Below the pieces are notes generated by a model. It had not been told where the DNA came from. It saw nothing but the letters and a program-made list of their open reading frames with translations, and made no database searches. The position numbers were made by a program, and so were the translations under genes. From positions 124,001 through 188,000 of the forward strand of contig NZ_JADWPD010000003.1 of NCBI RefSeq assembly GCF_017308975.1: 64,000 nucleotides of DNA. Reading direction: 5' to 3'. This stretch comes from Amycolatopsis sp. MtRt-6. GTDB taxonomy: Bacteria > Actinomycetota > Actinomycetes > Mycobacteriales > Pseudonocardiaceae. This document shows, piece by piece, positions 25,576 to 33,264 of this stretch (position 1 is the first letter of the stretch; every line of letters begins with the position of its first letter).

Positions 25576-25605
25576 GGCCGGCCACCGGGAAACCGGTGGC
25601 CGGCC
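25576..25605. terminator. Perfect 13-bp hairpin with GAAA tetraloop
   Basis: GGCCGGCCACCGG (25576-25588), loop GAAA, exact complement (25593-25605). A very stable bidirectional terminator between the VOC unit and the convergent GNAT gene, whose stop codon it touches. Confidence 0.85.
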
Positions 25606-26060
25606 TAAGGGGTCCGGGCCTTCTCCAGGTGCACCAGCTCGTGGTTGTTCTCGGGCGTCCGGTGCGTCTCCCGGTACCCGTGCTTGGCGTACAAGTGCAA
25701 CGGCCCCACGCTCTTCGAACCGGTGAAGAGCCGGAAGAGCGTCACCTCCGCCGGCGCCGCCGACTCCGCGAACCGCAGCAGTCCGCTCCCCAGCCCGGCC
25801 CCCTGCCGGTCCGGGGCGACGACCAGCCTGCCGATCACTCCGACCGGCCCGGTCACCGTCAGCCGTACCGACGCCACCAGGCGGCCCGCCTCCCGGATGC
25901 CCCAGGACAAGCCCGCGAGGGCAACCCGCGTCTCGTCGAGGGTTTCCAGCAACGGCGGCAGGTCAAGGTCCCCGTGCGCGCGTGCCTCGGTGACATACGC
26001 GGCCCGTTGCAGTGTCAGGACTTCGCCCGCGTCGGCGACGCCCAGGCGAAGCGGCGTCAC
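25605..26060 (-). CDS. GNAT family N-acetyltransferase
   Basis: 151-residue acetyltransferase-fold protein. Acetyl-CoA motif A reads LVVAPDRQGAGLGSGLL, followed by LFTGSKSVGPLHLYAKHGY, where the Tyr is the likely general acid. The start is GTG at 26060 inside a GTGA overlap with the stop of the aldose epimerase gene, so both come from one message. The C-terminus (PENNHELVHLEK) resembles a group of actinobacterial GNAT proteins of unknown substrate. Confidence 0.87.
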   Translation of the reverse strand: MTPLRLGVADAGEVLTLQRAAYVTEARAHGDLDLPPLLETLDETRVALAGLSWGIREAGRLVASVRLTVTGPVGVIGRLVVAPDRQGAGLGSGLLRFAESAAPAEVTLFRLFTGSKSVGPLHLYAKHGYRETHRTPENNHELVHLEKARTP

Positions 26061-26962
26061 CGGACCCGGATGCCCCAGCTGCCCGACCAGGACGCCGACG
26101 GCTCCAGCTCGATCAGGTCGGTACCCGTGTTGAGCGCGTCGGCGGGGCAGGTCATCGGCTCGATCGCGACCGCGCGGCCGCGGCCGATCAGATCGTCCGG
26201 GGTGAACACCTGGGCCCAGTGGAAGTCCGGGCCGGTCCAGACCAGCAGTTCCTGGCCCTCGTGGCTCAGGACGATGTGGTGCCGGCCGTCCCCGTCCGCC
26301 GCAAGGCCGCCGAACGCGGTGTCCAGGTTGACGCCCGCCAGCACGCGGCCGGCGCGGAAGTCGTACTCCGTGCCCTCGACGTCCTGCTCTTCCGCATACG
26401 GCATCTGCTCGTCGGGCAAGGACGGGCGGACGCGGCTCGCGGGCAGCGTCAGGGTCAGCTCGTCGGTCGGGACGTCGCCGATCCGGAAGTACGGGTGCGT
26501 GCCGACGCCGACGCCGATCGGCTGCTCGCCTTCGTTGCGGATCTCGTGGGTGACGGTCAGCTCGCGCGGCGCGAGCTCGTACGTCACGGTCGCGCGCAGC
26601 GGCACCGGCCAGCCGGGCTGCACTTCGACGTCGACGGCCAGGGTGATCGACGACTCGGCGTGCTCCAGCAGCTCCCACTCGAGGTGGCGGGTCAGGCCGT
26701 GGATGGCGTTGCCGCGTGCCTCCTCGGTGACCTCGAGCTGCTGCTTCTCACCCTGGAACGACCACTGGCCGCCCTTGGTCCGGTTCGGCCAGGGCAGCAG
26801 CACCTGCCCGGCGCCCAGCGGCGGCTTCGCGTCTTCGGGGAACTCCTCGACGTACGGCACGCCGCCGACTTCGAACGCGCGCAGCCCGGCACCGATTTCG
26901 GTGACGACGGCGCGCGCGTTGCCGCGGGTGATCTCGAACTGCTGACCGGTCGGGTTGCCCAT
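26057..26962 (-). CDS. Aldose 1-epimerase family protein
   Basis: 301-residue galactose-mutarotase-fold enzyme that interconverts alpha and beta anomers of a hexose. Active-site residues seen: His88 in NAIHGLTRHLEW, His156 in GVGTHPYFR, and the base Glu268 in AIEPMTCPADA; the substrate loop LLPWPNRTKGG is at 55-65. The length and the PMTCPADA motif fit the YihR-like or actinobacterial GalM branch. Cytoplasmic. First gene of a two-gene unit with the GNAT protein; divergent from a TetR gene 65 bp away. Confidence 0.92.
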   Translation of the reverse strand: MGNPTGQQFEITRGNARAVVTEIGAGLRAFEVGGVPYVEEFPEDAKPPLGAGQVLLPWPNRTKGGQWSFQGEKQQLEVTEEARGNAIHGLTRHLEWELLEHAESSITLAVDVEVQPGWPVPLRATVTYELAPRELTVTHEIRNEGEQPIGVGVGTHPYFRIGDVPTDELTLTLPASRVRPSLPDEQMPYAEEQDVEGTEYDFRAGRVLAGVNLDTAFGGLAADGDGRHHIVLSHEGQELLVWTGPDFHWAQVFTPDDLIGRGRAVAIEPMTCPADALNTGTDLIELEPSASWSGSWGIRVR

Positions 26963-26991
26963 GGCACGACCTTACCGATCCACGAAGTTAC

Positions 26992-27003
26992 TAGACCGGT
27001 CGT
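26992..27003. promoter_or_regulatory. TAGACCGGTC operator-like palindrome
   Basis: The sequence TAGACCGGTC (26992-27001) contains the 8-bp palindrome GACCGGTC (26994-27001). It lies 27 bp before the start of a TetR gene of the LmrA/YxaF kind; as I recall, the Bacillus LmrA/YxaF box has a TAGACYRGTCTA-like core. It also sits in the promoter region of the divergent epimerase gene. Confidence 0.5.
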
Positions 27004-27027
27004 CATAGTTTGCGCTACGGTCGAGTC

Positions 27028-27606
27028 ATGGTTCGCCGCACCGACACGCGGCAGCGGATGCTCGACACCGCCGCCGACCTGTTCCAGACCCAGGGCTACC
27101 ACGCCACCGGCCTCACCCAGCTGACGACGGCGGGTGGCGCGCCCAAGGGGTCGCTCTACTTCCACTTCCCCGGCGGCAAGGAGCAGCTCGCCGCCGAAGC
27201 CGTCCGGCTTTCGAGCGAGCGCACGGGCACGCTCCTCGAAGCGATCCTCGGCGACGCCCCCGATCCCGCGACCGGGATCGACCGCACGATCGACGCGCTC
27301 GCGGGATTCCTGACCGCGTCGGACTTCCAGCGCGGCTGTCCGATCGCGACAGTCGCGCTGGACGCCGCCGCGGCGAGTGACCCGATCCGGGAAGCCTGCG
27401 TCGACGGCTACTCGTCGTGGCACGGCATCCTCACCGGTTACCTTGCCGGACAAGGGCTTTCCGGCGAGCGCGCCGACGAGCTGGCCACCATCGTCCTGGC
27501 CTCGATCGAAGGCGGGCTGCTGCTGGCCCGCACCCGCCGCGACCTCGCGCCGCTGCGCGCCGTCGCCACCCACCTGCACGCCACCCTCGAACGGGAGTTC
27601 TCCTGA
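27028..27606 (+). CDS. TetR family regulator, LmrA/YxaF-like
   Basis: 192-residue repressor. ATG at 27028 is preferred to a TTG at 27010. The N-terminus MVRRTDTRQRMLDTAADLFQ is followed by the HTH block TQLTTAGGAPKGSLYFHFPGGKEQL (as TAGGAPKGSLYFHFPGGK), where the APKGSLYFHFPGGK form is the mark of the LmrA/YxaF subgroup. The stop overlaps the next ATG (TGATG), so it is co-translated with two metallo-beta-lactamase-fold hydrolases, which it probably represses. The operator candidate is at 26992-27003. Confidence 0.9.
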   Translation: MVRRTDTRQRMLDTAADLFQTQGYHATGLTQLTTAGGAPKGSLYFHFPGGKEQLAAEAVRLSSERTGTLLEAILGDAPDPATGIDRTIDALAGFLTASDFQRGCPIATVALDAAAASDPIREACVDGYSSWHGILTGYLAGQGLSGERADELATIVLASIEGGLLLARTRRDLAPLRAVATHLHATLEREFS

Positions 27607-28442
27607 TGCGCGTCCACCACCTGAACTGCGGCACCCTGCGCCCGCCCGGCGGCAGGCTGTTCGACGGCAAGCCGGGGCTGTTCCGGCGGGGTACCGTCGT
27701 CTGCCACTGCCTGCTGGTCGAAACGGACACCGGGCTGGTCCTGGTCGAGACCGGCATGGGCACGCCGGCCGCGGTGGACCGGAACGGCTGGCTGGGCGCG
27801 GGTTTCGTGCGGCTGACGAACCCGATCGAAGACCCGGCGCAGACCGCCGTCGCGCAGATCCGCGCACTCGGTTTCGACCCGGCGGACGTCCGCGACATCG
27901 TGCTGACCCACCTCGACCTCGACCACGCGGGCGGGCTGGTCGACTTCCCGTGGGCGCGGGTGCACGTCTACGCCGAGGAGCTGCGCGCGTTCACCGACCC
28001 GCGCGACGACGCCGAACGCGGCCGGTACCGCCGGATCCAGTTCGCGCACGGTCCACAGTGGATGTCCTATGCGGACACCGGCGAGCCGTGGTTCGGGTTC
28101 GACGCCGTCCGGCAGCTCGACGGCCTGCCGCCGGAGATCCTGCTGGTCCCGCTCTCCGGGCACACGCGCGGCCACGCCGGGGTCGCCGTCGACACCGGCC
28201 ACGGCTGGCTGCTCAACGCCGGCGACTCGTACTTCTTCCACGGGCAGGTCGATCCCGCCGCGCCGCACTGCCCGCCGGCCCTGAAGTGGTTCGAGCGCCG
28301 GATGGAGACGGTGCGGGGCGCCCGGCTGGACAATCACCGCCGCCTGCGCCAGCTTGTTCAGGAGCACGGCGACGAGGTCAGCGTGTTCGCCGCGCACGAC
28401 GAGACCGAGTTCCTCCGGCTGAGTACCAGGAGCAGCGTATGA
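27606..28442 (+). CDS. MBL-fold metallo-hydrolase, copy 1
   Basis: 278-residue metallo-beta-lactamase-fold hydrolase of the lactonase-like group. The metal motif is THLDLDHAGG (101-110): the usual HxHxDH is here HxDxDH, His102, Asp104, Asp106 and His107. GHTRGHAGVA supplies a further His, and the LNAGDSYFFHGQ block gives the bridging Asp. No signal peptide. It overlaps the TetR gene by one base and the second MBL gene by four. The group includes acyl-homoserine-lactone lactonase relatives and dehydratase-like enzymes, but the altered motif makes the substrate open. Confidence 0.88.
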   Translation: MRVHHLNCGTLRPPGGRLFDGKPGLFRRGTVVCHCLLVETDTGLVLVETGMGTPAAVDRNGWLGAGFVRLTNPIEDPAQTAVAQIRALGFDPADVRDIVLTHLDLDHAGGLVDFPWARVHVYAEELRAFTDPRDDAERGRYRRIQFAHGPQWMSYADTGEPWFGFDAVRQLDGLPPEILLVPLSGHTRGHAGVAVDTGHGWLLNAGDSYFFHGQVDPAAPHCPPALKWFERRMETVRGARLDNHRRLRQLVQEHGDEVSVFAAHDETEFLRLSTRSSV

Positions 28443-29281
28443 AGGTGCACCACCTGAACTGCGGCACGATGCACCCGGCGGGCGGGAAGCTGATCGACGG
28501 GGAGCCCGGCCTGCTGCGGCGGGCGGAGCTGGTCGCGCACTGCCTGCTGATCGAGACCGGCGACAGCCTGGTGCTGGTCGACACCGGCTTCGGCACCCAG
28601 GCCGTCGCGCGGCCCCGCGAGTGGCTCGGCGGGTTCTTCCTGGCGGCGGTCGGCGCGCGGCTCGAAGCGGCCGAGACGGCCGTCGCGCAGATCGAGGCGC
28701 TCGGCCTCGACCCCGCCGACGTCCGGCACGTCATCGCGACGCACCTCGACGTCGACCACGCGGGTGGGCTGGCCGACTTCCCGAACGCCGTCGTGCACGT
28801 CCGCGCCGAGGAGCAGCGGTCCGCGACGGCCCCGGGGAACGCGGCCGAGAAGAACCGCTACCGCGCGGCGCAGTTCGCGCACCGTCCGCTGTGGAGCACC
28901 TACGAGGAGACGGGCGAGCCGTGGTTCGGCTTCGACGCGGTGCGCGCGCTCAAGGGCCTGCCGGAGGAGATCCTGCTGGTCCCGCTCCCCGGCCACACGC
29001 GCGGCCACGCGGGCGTGGCGGTCGACACCGGCGACGGCTGGCTCCTGCACGCCGGCGACGCGTACTTCTTCCACGGCCAGCTGGACCCGGTGGCACCGCA
29101 CTGCCCGCCGGGCCTGACGGCGTTCCAGACCCTGGTCCAGACAGTGCGCGGGCCGCGGCTGGAGAACCTGGCGCGGCTGCACGAGCTGGCGCGGACCCAC
29201 CGGGACGACGTCACGGTGTTCTCGGCGCACAGCCCGGTCGAGCTGGCTGCGCTGCGCCGGAAGTCCCCGGGAACCGAATGA
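28439..29281 (+). CDS. MBL-fold metallo-hydrolase, copy 2
   Basis: 280 residues, a tandem paralogue of the preceding gene: same KVHHLNCGTMHPAGGKL start, same residue numbering at the metal motif (THLDVDHAGG, His102, Asp104, Asp106, His107), same GHTRGHAGVAVDTGDGWLL and HAGDAYFFHG blocks. Main differences lie in the variable cap between residues 55 and 80 (REWLGGFFLAAVGARLEA). Starts with ATGA overlap. Keeping the Asp104 change in both copies suggests a functional trait, not decay. Possibly the two act on related esters or lactones, induced together through the TetR protein. Confidence 0.88.
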   Translation: MKVHHLNCGTMHPAGGKLIDGEPGLLRRAELVAHCLLIETGDSLVLVDTGFGTQAVARPREWLGGFFLAAVGARLEAAETAVAQIEALGLDPADVRHVIATHLDVDHAGGLADFPNAVVHVRAEEQRSATAPGNAAEKNRYRAAQFAHRPLWSTYEETGEPWFGFDAVRALKGLPEEILLVPLPGHTRGHAGVAVDTGDGWLLHAGDAYFFHGQLDPVAPHCPPGLTAFQTLVQTVRGPRLENLARLHELARTHRDDVTVFSAHSPVELAALRRKSPGTE

Positions 29282-29321
29282 TCGTCCGCCCCATCTGAGC
29301 CTCCGACGACGGGAGGTTCGG

Positions 29322-30338
29322 ATGGTGGCGAAGATCCGCCGGTGCGCGGCCGTGCTGGGCGTGGTGGCGTTGCTGACGACGGCGTGCGGGAGTGAGCCGG
29401 CCCCTGACCCGGCCGCCGCCGCGACGCAGGAGGCCGCGCCGCTCGATCTCTCCGGTGTCGTGGTGCTGCAGCAGCAGGCCGGGACCCGCCTCCACGAACT
29501 CGCCTTCGCCGATCCGGCGACCGGCGCGATCAAGACGGTCCTGCCGTTCCCCGGCCGGGACACGTCGCTGCACCGCCTCGGCGAACCGACGTCGAAACTC
29601 GACCTCATCTCCCCGGACGGGCAGTACGCCACGCTCGACACCGGCGAAGGGGTCGAGGTGTTCCGGCTCAACGCCACCGACCGGCGCTACGAGCGCACCG
29701 GCGTCGTCACCGCCCCGGAGCGGACGATGAGCGAGAAGGCGACCAGGTTCCACAACCCGAAGTTCGGCCCGGCCGGGTCGAAGCTGTTCTTCGACGACGG
29801 CGAGGCGGTGTACTCCGTCGACTACCAGCAGCTCGGGACGCCGGTCAAGGAAGCGGGCATGGTGCCCAACGGGCACGCCGACCAGCACGTCCGGGACTGG
29901 TGGCTCGGCCCGCGGAACGAGGTGCTGACCTGGCAGGACGCCAAGCGCGTCGGCGGCGGCCTGGCGTACCTGGCCGATTCGTCGGGCGCCATCGCCTACG
30001 CGGTCTACGAAGAGCCGGGCGCCACCTACCAGCTCGTCGCCACGATCGACGCGACCACGGTACTGATGTCCGCCGTCACCGGTACCGACGAACACGGTGT
30101 CCTGATGCGGCTGCACCTCGACGGCCAGACGCCGCAGGTGACCAAGCTCGTCGAGCGGTCCGAGCCGCGGATCGCCAAGACGATCGCCGCGCCGGACCGG
30201 ACGACGGTGCTCTACCAGACCGCGCAGGGCGAGTGGTTCTCCTCGCCCGTCACGCCCGGCGCGGTCGCGCGGCCCGCGTTCCCGCAGCTGCCGCCCGCGG
30301 ACACGCTTTCGGAGCGGCAGCTCGTGGGCTGGACCTGA
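29322..30338 (+). CDS. Lipoprotein with beta-propeller-like C-terminus, unknown function
   Basis: 338-residue exported lipoprotein: signal peptide with lipobox LLTTAC (Cys at 22), then a Pro/Ala-rich linker of about 15 residues. The rest is beta-strand-rich with repeated patterns such as DLISPDGQYATLDTGEGV and NPKFGPAGSKLFFDDGEAVYSV, like the blades of a TolB/WD40-type propeller. No catalytic motif seen. ATG at 29322 follows GGGAGG. The convergent neighbour, also a lipoprotein, abuts it with no base between the stop codons. I cannot assign a function. Confidence 0.75.
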   Translation: MVAKIRRCAAVLGVVALLTTACGSEPAPDPAAAATQEAAPLDLSGVVVLQQQAGTRLHELAFADPATGAIKTVLPFPGRDTSLHRLGEPTSKLDLISPDGQYATLDTGEGVEVFRLNATDRRYERTGVVTAPERTMSEKATRFHNPKFGPAGSKLFFDDGEAVYSVDYQQLGTPVKEAGMVPNGHADQHVRDWWLGPRNEVLTWQDAKRVGGGLAYLADSSGAIAYAVYEEPGATYQLVATIDATTVLMSAVTGTDEHGVLMRLHLDGQTPQVTKLVERSEPRIAKTIAAPDRTTVLYQTAQGEWFSSPVTPGAVARPAFPQLPPADTLSERQLVGWT

Positions 30339-30896
30339 TCAGCCGGCGGCGAGGGCCTGCTTGACGAGCGGGGCGAGCTGCTCCGGCGTCATCTTCGCCG
30401 GGCCGGTGTAGTTGATCAGCACCGGCGTGCCCCCGACCAGCTCGGCCGAAGCGAGCGTTGCCGTCTTCTGGCCGTCGACGTAGTAGACGGCGCCGTCCGG
30501 GAAGCCCGGGACGTCCTTCGCGCCCGGCTTCGCCTTCTTGATCGACGCGACCATCTCGGCGGGCTTGCCCTGCTTGCCCTCGTAGCGGGTCACCGCGAGC
30601 GCGCCGGCGGCCTTGCCGTCGTGCTGGTACTCGCAGCTGCGTGCCTTGCCGCCGTTGGCCGTGGTGTCCTGCGCCGGGCCCGGCACCGCCTTGAGGTTGT
30701 CGAGGAACAGCGCCTTCGAGACGGCCTCGGCGGGCAGCAGCTTGCACGGGTCGAGCGACGCCGCGGCCGCGTTCGAGCTCGGCGCCGGCTTCGGCTGGGT
30801 GGGCGCGGACGACGAGGGGGCCTTCGAGGGTTCGTCCCCGGAGGAGCAGGCGGTCAACAGGGCAAAAGCGACAAAAGCGACGGCTAAGGTACGCAT
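30339..30896 (-). CDS. DUF3558-like lipoprotein
   Basis: 185-residue lipoprotein with lipobox LLTAC (Cys17) and a Ser/Pro/Ala linker, followed by LDPCKLLPAEAVSKAL and RSCEYQHDG. The paired cysteines and the PC.LLP pattern are typical of DUF3558, a family confined mostly to actinomycetes with mycolic-type or related envelopes. Function unknown, probably attached to the outer face of the membrane. The stop abuts that of the convergent lipoprotein gene. Confidence 0.8.
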   Translation of the reverse strand: MRTLAVAFVAFALLTACSSGDEPSKAPSSSAPTQPKPAPSSNAAAASLDPCKLLPAEAVSKALFLDNLKAVPGPAQDTTANGGKARSCEYQHDGKAAGALAVTRYEGKQGKPAEMVASIKKAKPGAKDVPGFPDGAVYYVDGQKTATLASAELVGGTPVLINYTGPAKMTPEQLAPLVKQALAAG

Positions 30897-30919
30897 GTCC
30901 GCACCCTAGCCCGAACAGC

Positions 30920-32206
30920 TCAAACTGTCGGCGCCCGGTATCGCCAGAAGGCCGGGAGCAGGAACATCGACGCGCACACGAGCACGATGACCAGCAGGCC
31001 ACCGACGCTGGCCGCGGCCGCGGTGCCGAACGCGGCGGCGCCCCAGCCGTGGGTGAGGTCGGCGATCCGCGGGCCGCCGGCGACGACGACCGTGAAGACG
31101 CCCTGGAGCCGTCCGCGCATCTCGTCGGTGGTCGCGACCTGCAGGATCGCCATCCGGTAGACGGCGCTGACCATGTCGGCGGCCCCGGCCAGCGCCATGA
31201 AGACGACGGCGAGCCAGAGCGAGTGCGCGAGCCCGAACGCGGCCACCGCCGCACCCCACGCGCAGACCGCGACGACGACCGCGACGCCCTGGCGGTGGAT
31301 GCGCGTCAGCCAGCCGGAGAAGAGCCCGATCAGCATCGCCCCGGCGGGCAGGGCGGCGTAGAGCCAGCCGAGCGCGGGGCCGCCGCCGGGCGGGTCGCCG
31401 AACGTGCGCTCGGCCATCTCCGGGATCAGCGCCCGCGGCATCCCGAAGACCATGGCGATGATGTCGGCGACGAAGGAGGCCAGCAGGATCTTCTGCCCGG
31501 CGAGGTACCTGAAGCCGTCGACGACGTCCCTGATCCCGGCGCGGCGCGAAGGGCCGTTGAGCGGCGGGATCGACGGCAGCCGCCAGACGGCGAAGAGGGT
31601 GATCGTCAGGGCGACGACGTCGATCAGGTAGAGAGTGGAGAGGCCGAGGACGGGGATCAGCGCACCGGCGAACAGCGGGCCGAAGACCGCGCCGAAGGTC
31701 GACATGGTGGTGTTCAGCGCGTTGGCCGACGGCAGCAGTTCGGCGGGCACGAGCCGCGCGACGACGGCGCCGCGGGTGGGCATGTTGATCGCGAAGAAGG
31801 CCTGGTTGACGGCCAGGAGGCCGAGGACGAGCCAGACCGAGCCGAAGTGCGCGAAGGCCTGCAGCCAGAGCAGAGCGGAGGTGATGGCGACGCCGACGTT
31901 GGTGACGAAGAGCAGCTTCCGCCGGTCGACGGCGTCGGCGACGGCGCCGCCCCAGAGCCCGAAGACCAGCAGCGGGACGAGGGCGACGAGCCCGGTGAGG
32001 CCGACGTAGGCGGAGGACCCGGTGAGGTCGAAGACCTGCTTGGGCACGGCGACGGCGGTCAGCTGGGTGCCGACGGCGGTGACCACAGTGGACAGCCAGA
32101 GCCGCCGGAAGGCGGGGATCTTGAGCGGCCGCGTGTCGACGATGATGCGGCCGAGGACCTTGCGGATGCCCGAGCGGGGCGGCAAGGTCCCCGGTTCACC
32201 AGTCAC
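30920..32206 (-). CDS. MFS exporter, EntS-like
   Basis: 428-residue major facilitator protein with 12 predicted helices and the MFS_3 (enterobactin/macrolide exporter) form. The loop 2-3 motif is GGAVADAVDRRKLLF; helix 5 contains ALNTTMSTFGAVFGPLFAGAL, given here as MSTFGAVFGPLFAGAL, which resembles motif C of drug/H+ antiporters. A 40-residue cytoplasmic loop (SRRAGIRDVVDGFRYLAG) splits the halves. It is downstream of pdxH on the same strand, but a long hairpin repeat lies between them. Substrate unknown; siderophore or antibiotic export are usual roles. Confidence 0.88.
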   Translation of the reverse strand: MTGEPGTLPPRSGIRKVLGRIIVDTRPLKIPAFRRLWLSTVVTAVGTQLTAVAVPKQVFDLTGSSAYVGLTGLVALVPLLVFGLWGGAVADAVDRRKLLFVTNVGVAITSALLWLQAFAHFGSVWLVLGLLAVNQAFFAINMPTRGAVVARLVPAELLPSANALNTTMSTFGAVFGPLFAGALIPVLGLSTLYLIDVVALTITLFAVWRLPSIPPLNGPSRRAGIRDVVDGFRYLAGQKILLASFVADIIAMVFGMPRALIPEMAERTFGDPPGGGPALGWLYAALPAGAMLIGLFSGWLTRIHRQGVAVVVAVCAWGAAVAAFGLAHSLWLAVVFMALAGAADMVSAVYRMAILQVATTDEMRGRLQGVFTVVVAGGPRIADLTHGWGAAAFGTAAAASVGGLLVIVLVCASMFLLPAFWRYRAPTV

Positions 32207-32263
32207 GACTCATCAGCTTAGCGGGGCTAAGTATCTGACGCAGGTGATTTACCTCGCCTCGCG

Positions 32264-32351
32264 AGCGCCCCAATGTGGCCTTGGTTGCGTTCAACGCACC
32301 CAATGTGGCCTTCGGTGCGTTGAACGCACCGAAGGCCACATTGGGGCGCTT
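32264..32351. repeat. Long hairpin repeat, copy A (30-bp units)
   Basis: Two tandem 30-bp units (32271-32300 and 32301-32330) that begin CAATGTGGCCTT and end GAACGCACC or CAACGCACC, followed by the complement. The second unit with its tail makes a perfect 43-nt palindrome (32301-32343: 21-bp arms, one central G). Outer arms 32264-32280 and 32334-32350 are also exact complements. A related copy is at 62153-62239. Located between pdxH (3' end) and the MFS gene (5' end), it is likely to work as a terminator. Confidence 0.85.
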
Positions 32352-32356
32352 GAAGG

Positions 32357-33034
32357 TCAGGGGGCGACGCGCTCGATGTGCCACCCGTCGTCGTTGCGCA
32401 CGTACCGCAGCCGGTCGTGCATCCGGTCCTCGCGGCCCTGCCAGAACTCCACCATGTCCGGGCGGATCCGCCAGCCGCCCCAGTGCGGGGGTGCCGGGAT
32501 GTGCTCCACGTCCGCGAAGCGCCGCTCGATCCCGTGCAGTGCGTTGTCCAGCGCCCGGCGGCCGTCCACGACGCGGGACTGCGGGGACGCCCACGCCCCG
32601 AGCTGGGACCCGCGGGGGCGCTGGGCCCAGTACTCCGCCGTCTCCTTGACGCCGACCTTCTCGACCTCGCCGCGGACGTGGACCTGGCGGTGCAGCGCGT
32701 ACCAGGGGAACGTCACCGACGCGTACCGGGTCGCCGTCAGGTCGTGGCTCTTCGCCGACGTGTAGTTCGTGTAGAACACGACGCCGCGGTCGTCGAGGCC
32801 CTTGCACAGCACCGTGCGGGACGACGGCCGGCCTTCGGCGTCCGCCGTCGCGAGCACCATGGCGTTCGGCTCCGCGATGCCCGCCGCGACCGCCTGGTTG
32901 AGCCAGCCCTGCAGCTGATCGGTCCAGGTGGCGGCGAGCGCGGTTTCGTCGAACGCGGCGCCGTCGTAGGCGACGCGCATTCCGGGAAGGCGTACTACGG
33001 CGTCTTCCACCTGGTCCTCGATCTCCGGCATCAT
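32357..33034 (-). CDS. pdxH: Pyridoxamine/pyridoxine 5'-phosphate oxidase
   Basis: 225-residue FMN enzyme that makes pyridoxal 5'-phosphate, the cofactor needed by the SerC aminotransferase encoded at 51559. Signatures: NAMVLATADAEGRPSSRTVLCKG (seen as ATADAEGRPSSRTVLCK, FMN site), FYTNYTSAKSHDL, YWAQRPRGSQLGAWAS and the C-terminal WGGWRIRPDMVEFWQGREDR (in pieces). Start at ATG 33034 after GGAGG; the reading frame upstream is spurious. Length matches the family. Followed by the long hairpin repeat. Confidence 0.95.
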   Translation of the reverse strand: MMPEIEDQVEDAVVRLPGMRVAYDGAAFDETALAATWTDQLQGWLNQAVAAGIAEPNAMVLATADAEGRPSSRTVLCKGLDDRGVVFYTNYTSAKSHDLTATRYASVTFPWYALHRQVHVRGEVEKVGVKETAEYWAQRPRGSQLGAWASPQSRVVDGRRALDNALHGIERRFADVEHIPAPPHWGGWRIRPDMVEFWQGREDRMHDRLRYVRNDDGWHIERVAP

Positions 33035-33158
33035 CGCCAAACCTCCACGCCCGATCAGGGCATCAGTCGACTTCGGCTCTAGGCACGTTAGGGCCTCGCG
33101 ACCGGCAGCGGAACCCACCTAACGGTGACACCCGACACCCATTTCCCGCCACCCAGCC

Positions 33159-33195
33159 GTAACCGCAGGACAACAAGCCGTAACCCCCGCGTTAC
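33159..33195 (+). promoter_or_regulatory. GlnR-like nitrogen-control site
   Basis: GTAAC (33180-33184), six bases, GTTAC (33191-33195), preceded at 33159 by another GTAAC and at 33170 by ACAAC. The spacing of 5-mers by about 11 bp matches the actinobacterial GlnR box GTNAC-N6-GAAAC. It lies 70 bp before a nucleobase-type permease gene. Pattern is seen; GlnR binding is inferred. Confidence 0.45.
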
Positions 33196-33264
33196 CCGCC
33201 GGACCAGGATCGATACAGGACGCACCTACCTTCGGCCCGTTCCCCACCACCCCCGGAGGCAGGC

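Noticed and set aside
27606..29281. Second MBL gene as a decaying pseudogene because of the altered HxHxDH motif
   Set aside because: Both copies share the same Asp at the same position and all other metal-site blocks are intact, with full-length frames and 4-bp coupling.
32264..32351. Short protein-coding frames across the hairpin repeat (QCGLGCVQRT-like peptides)
   Set aside because: The frames exist only because of the repeat; identical peptides arise at 62153-62240, and no ribosome site or conserved domain is present.
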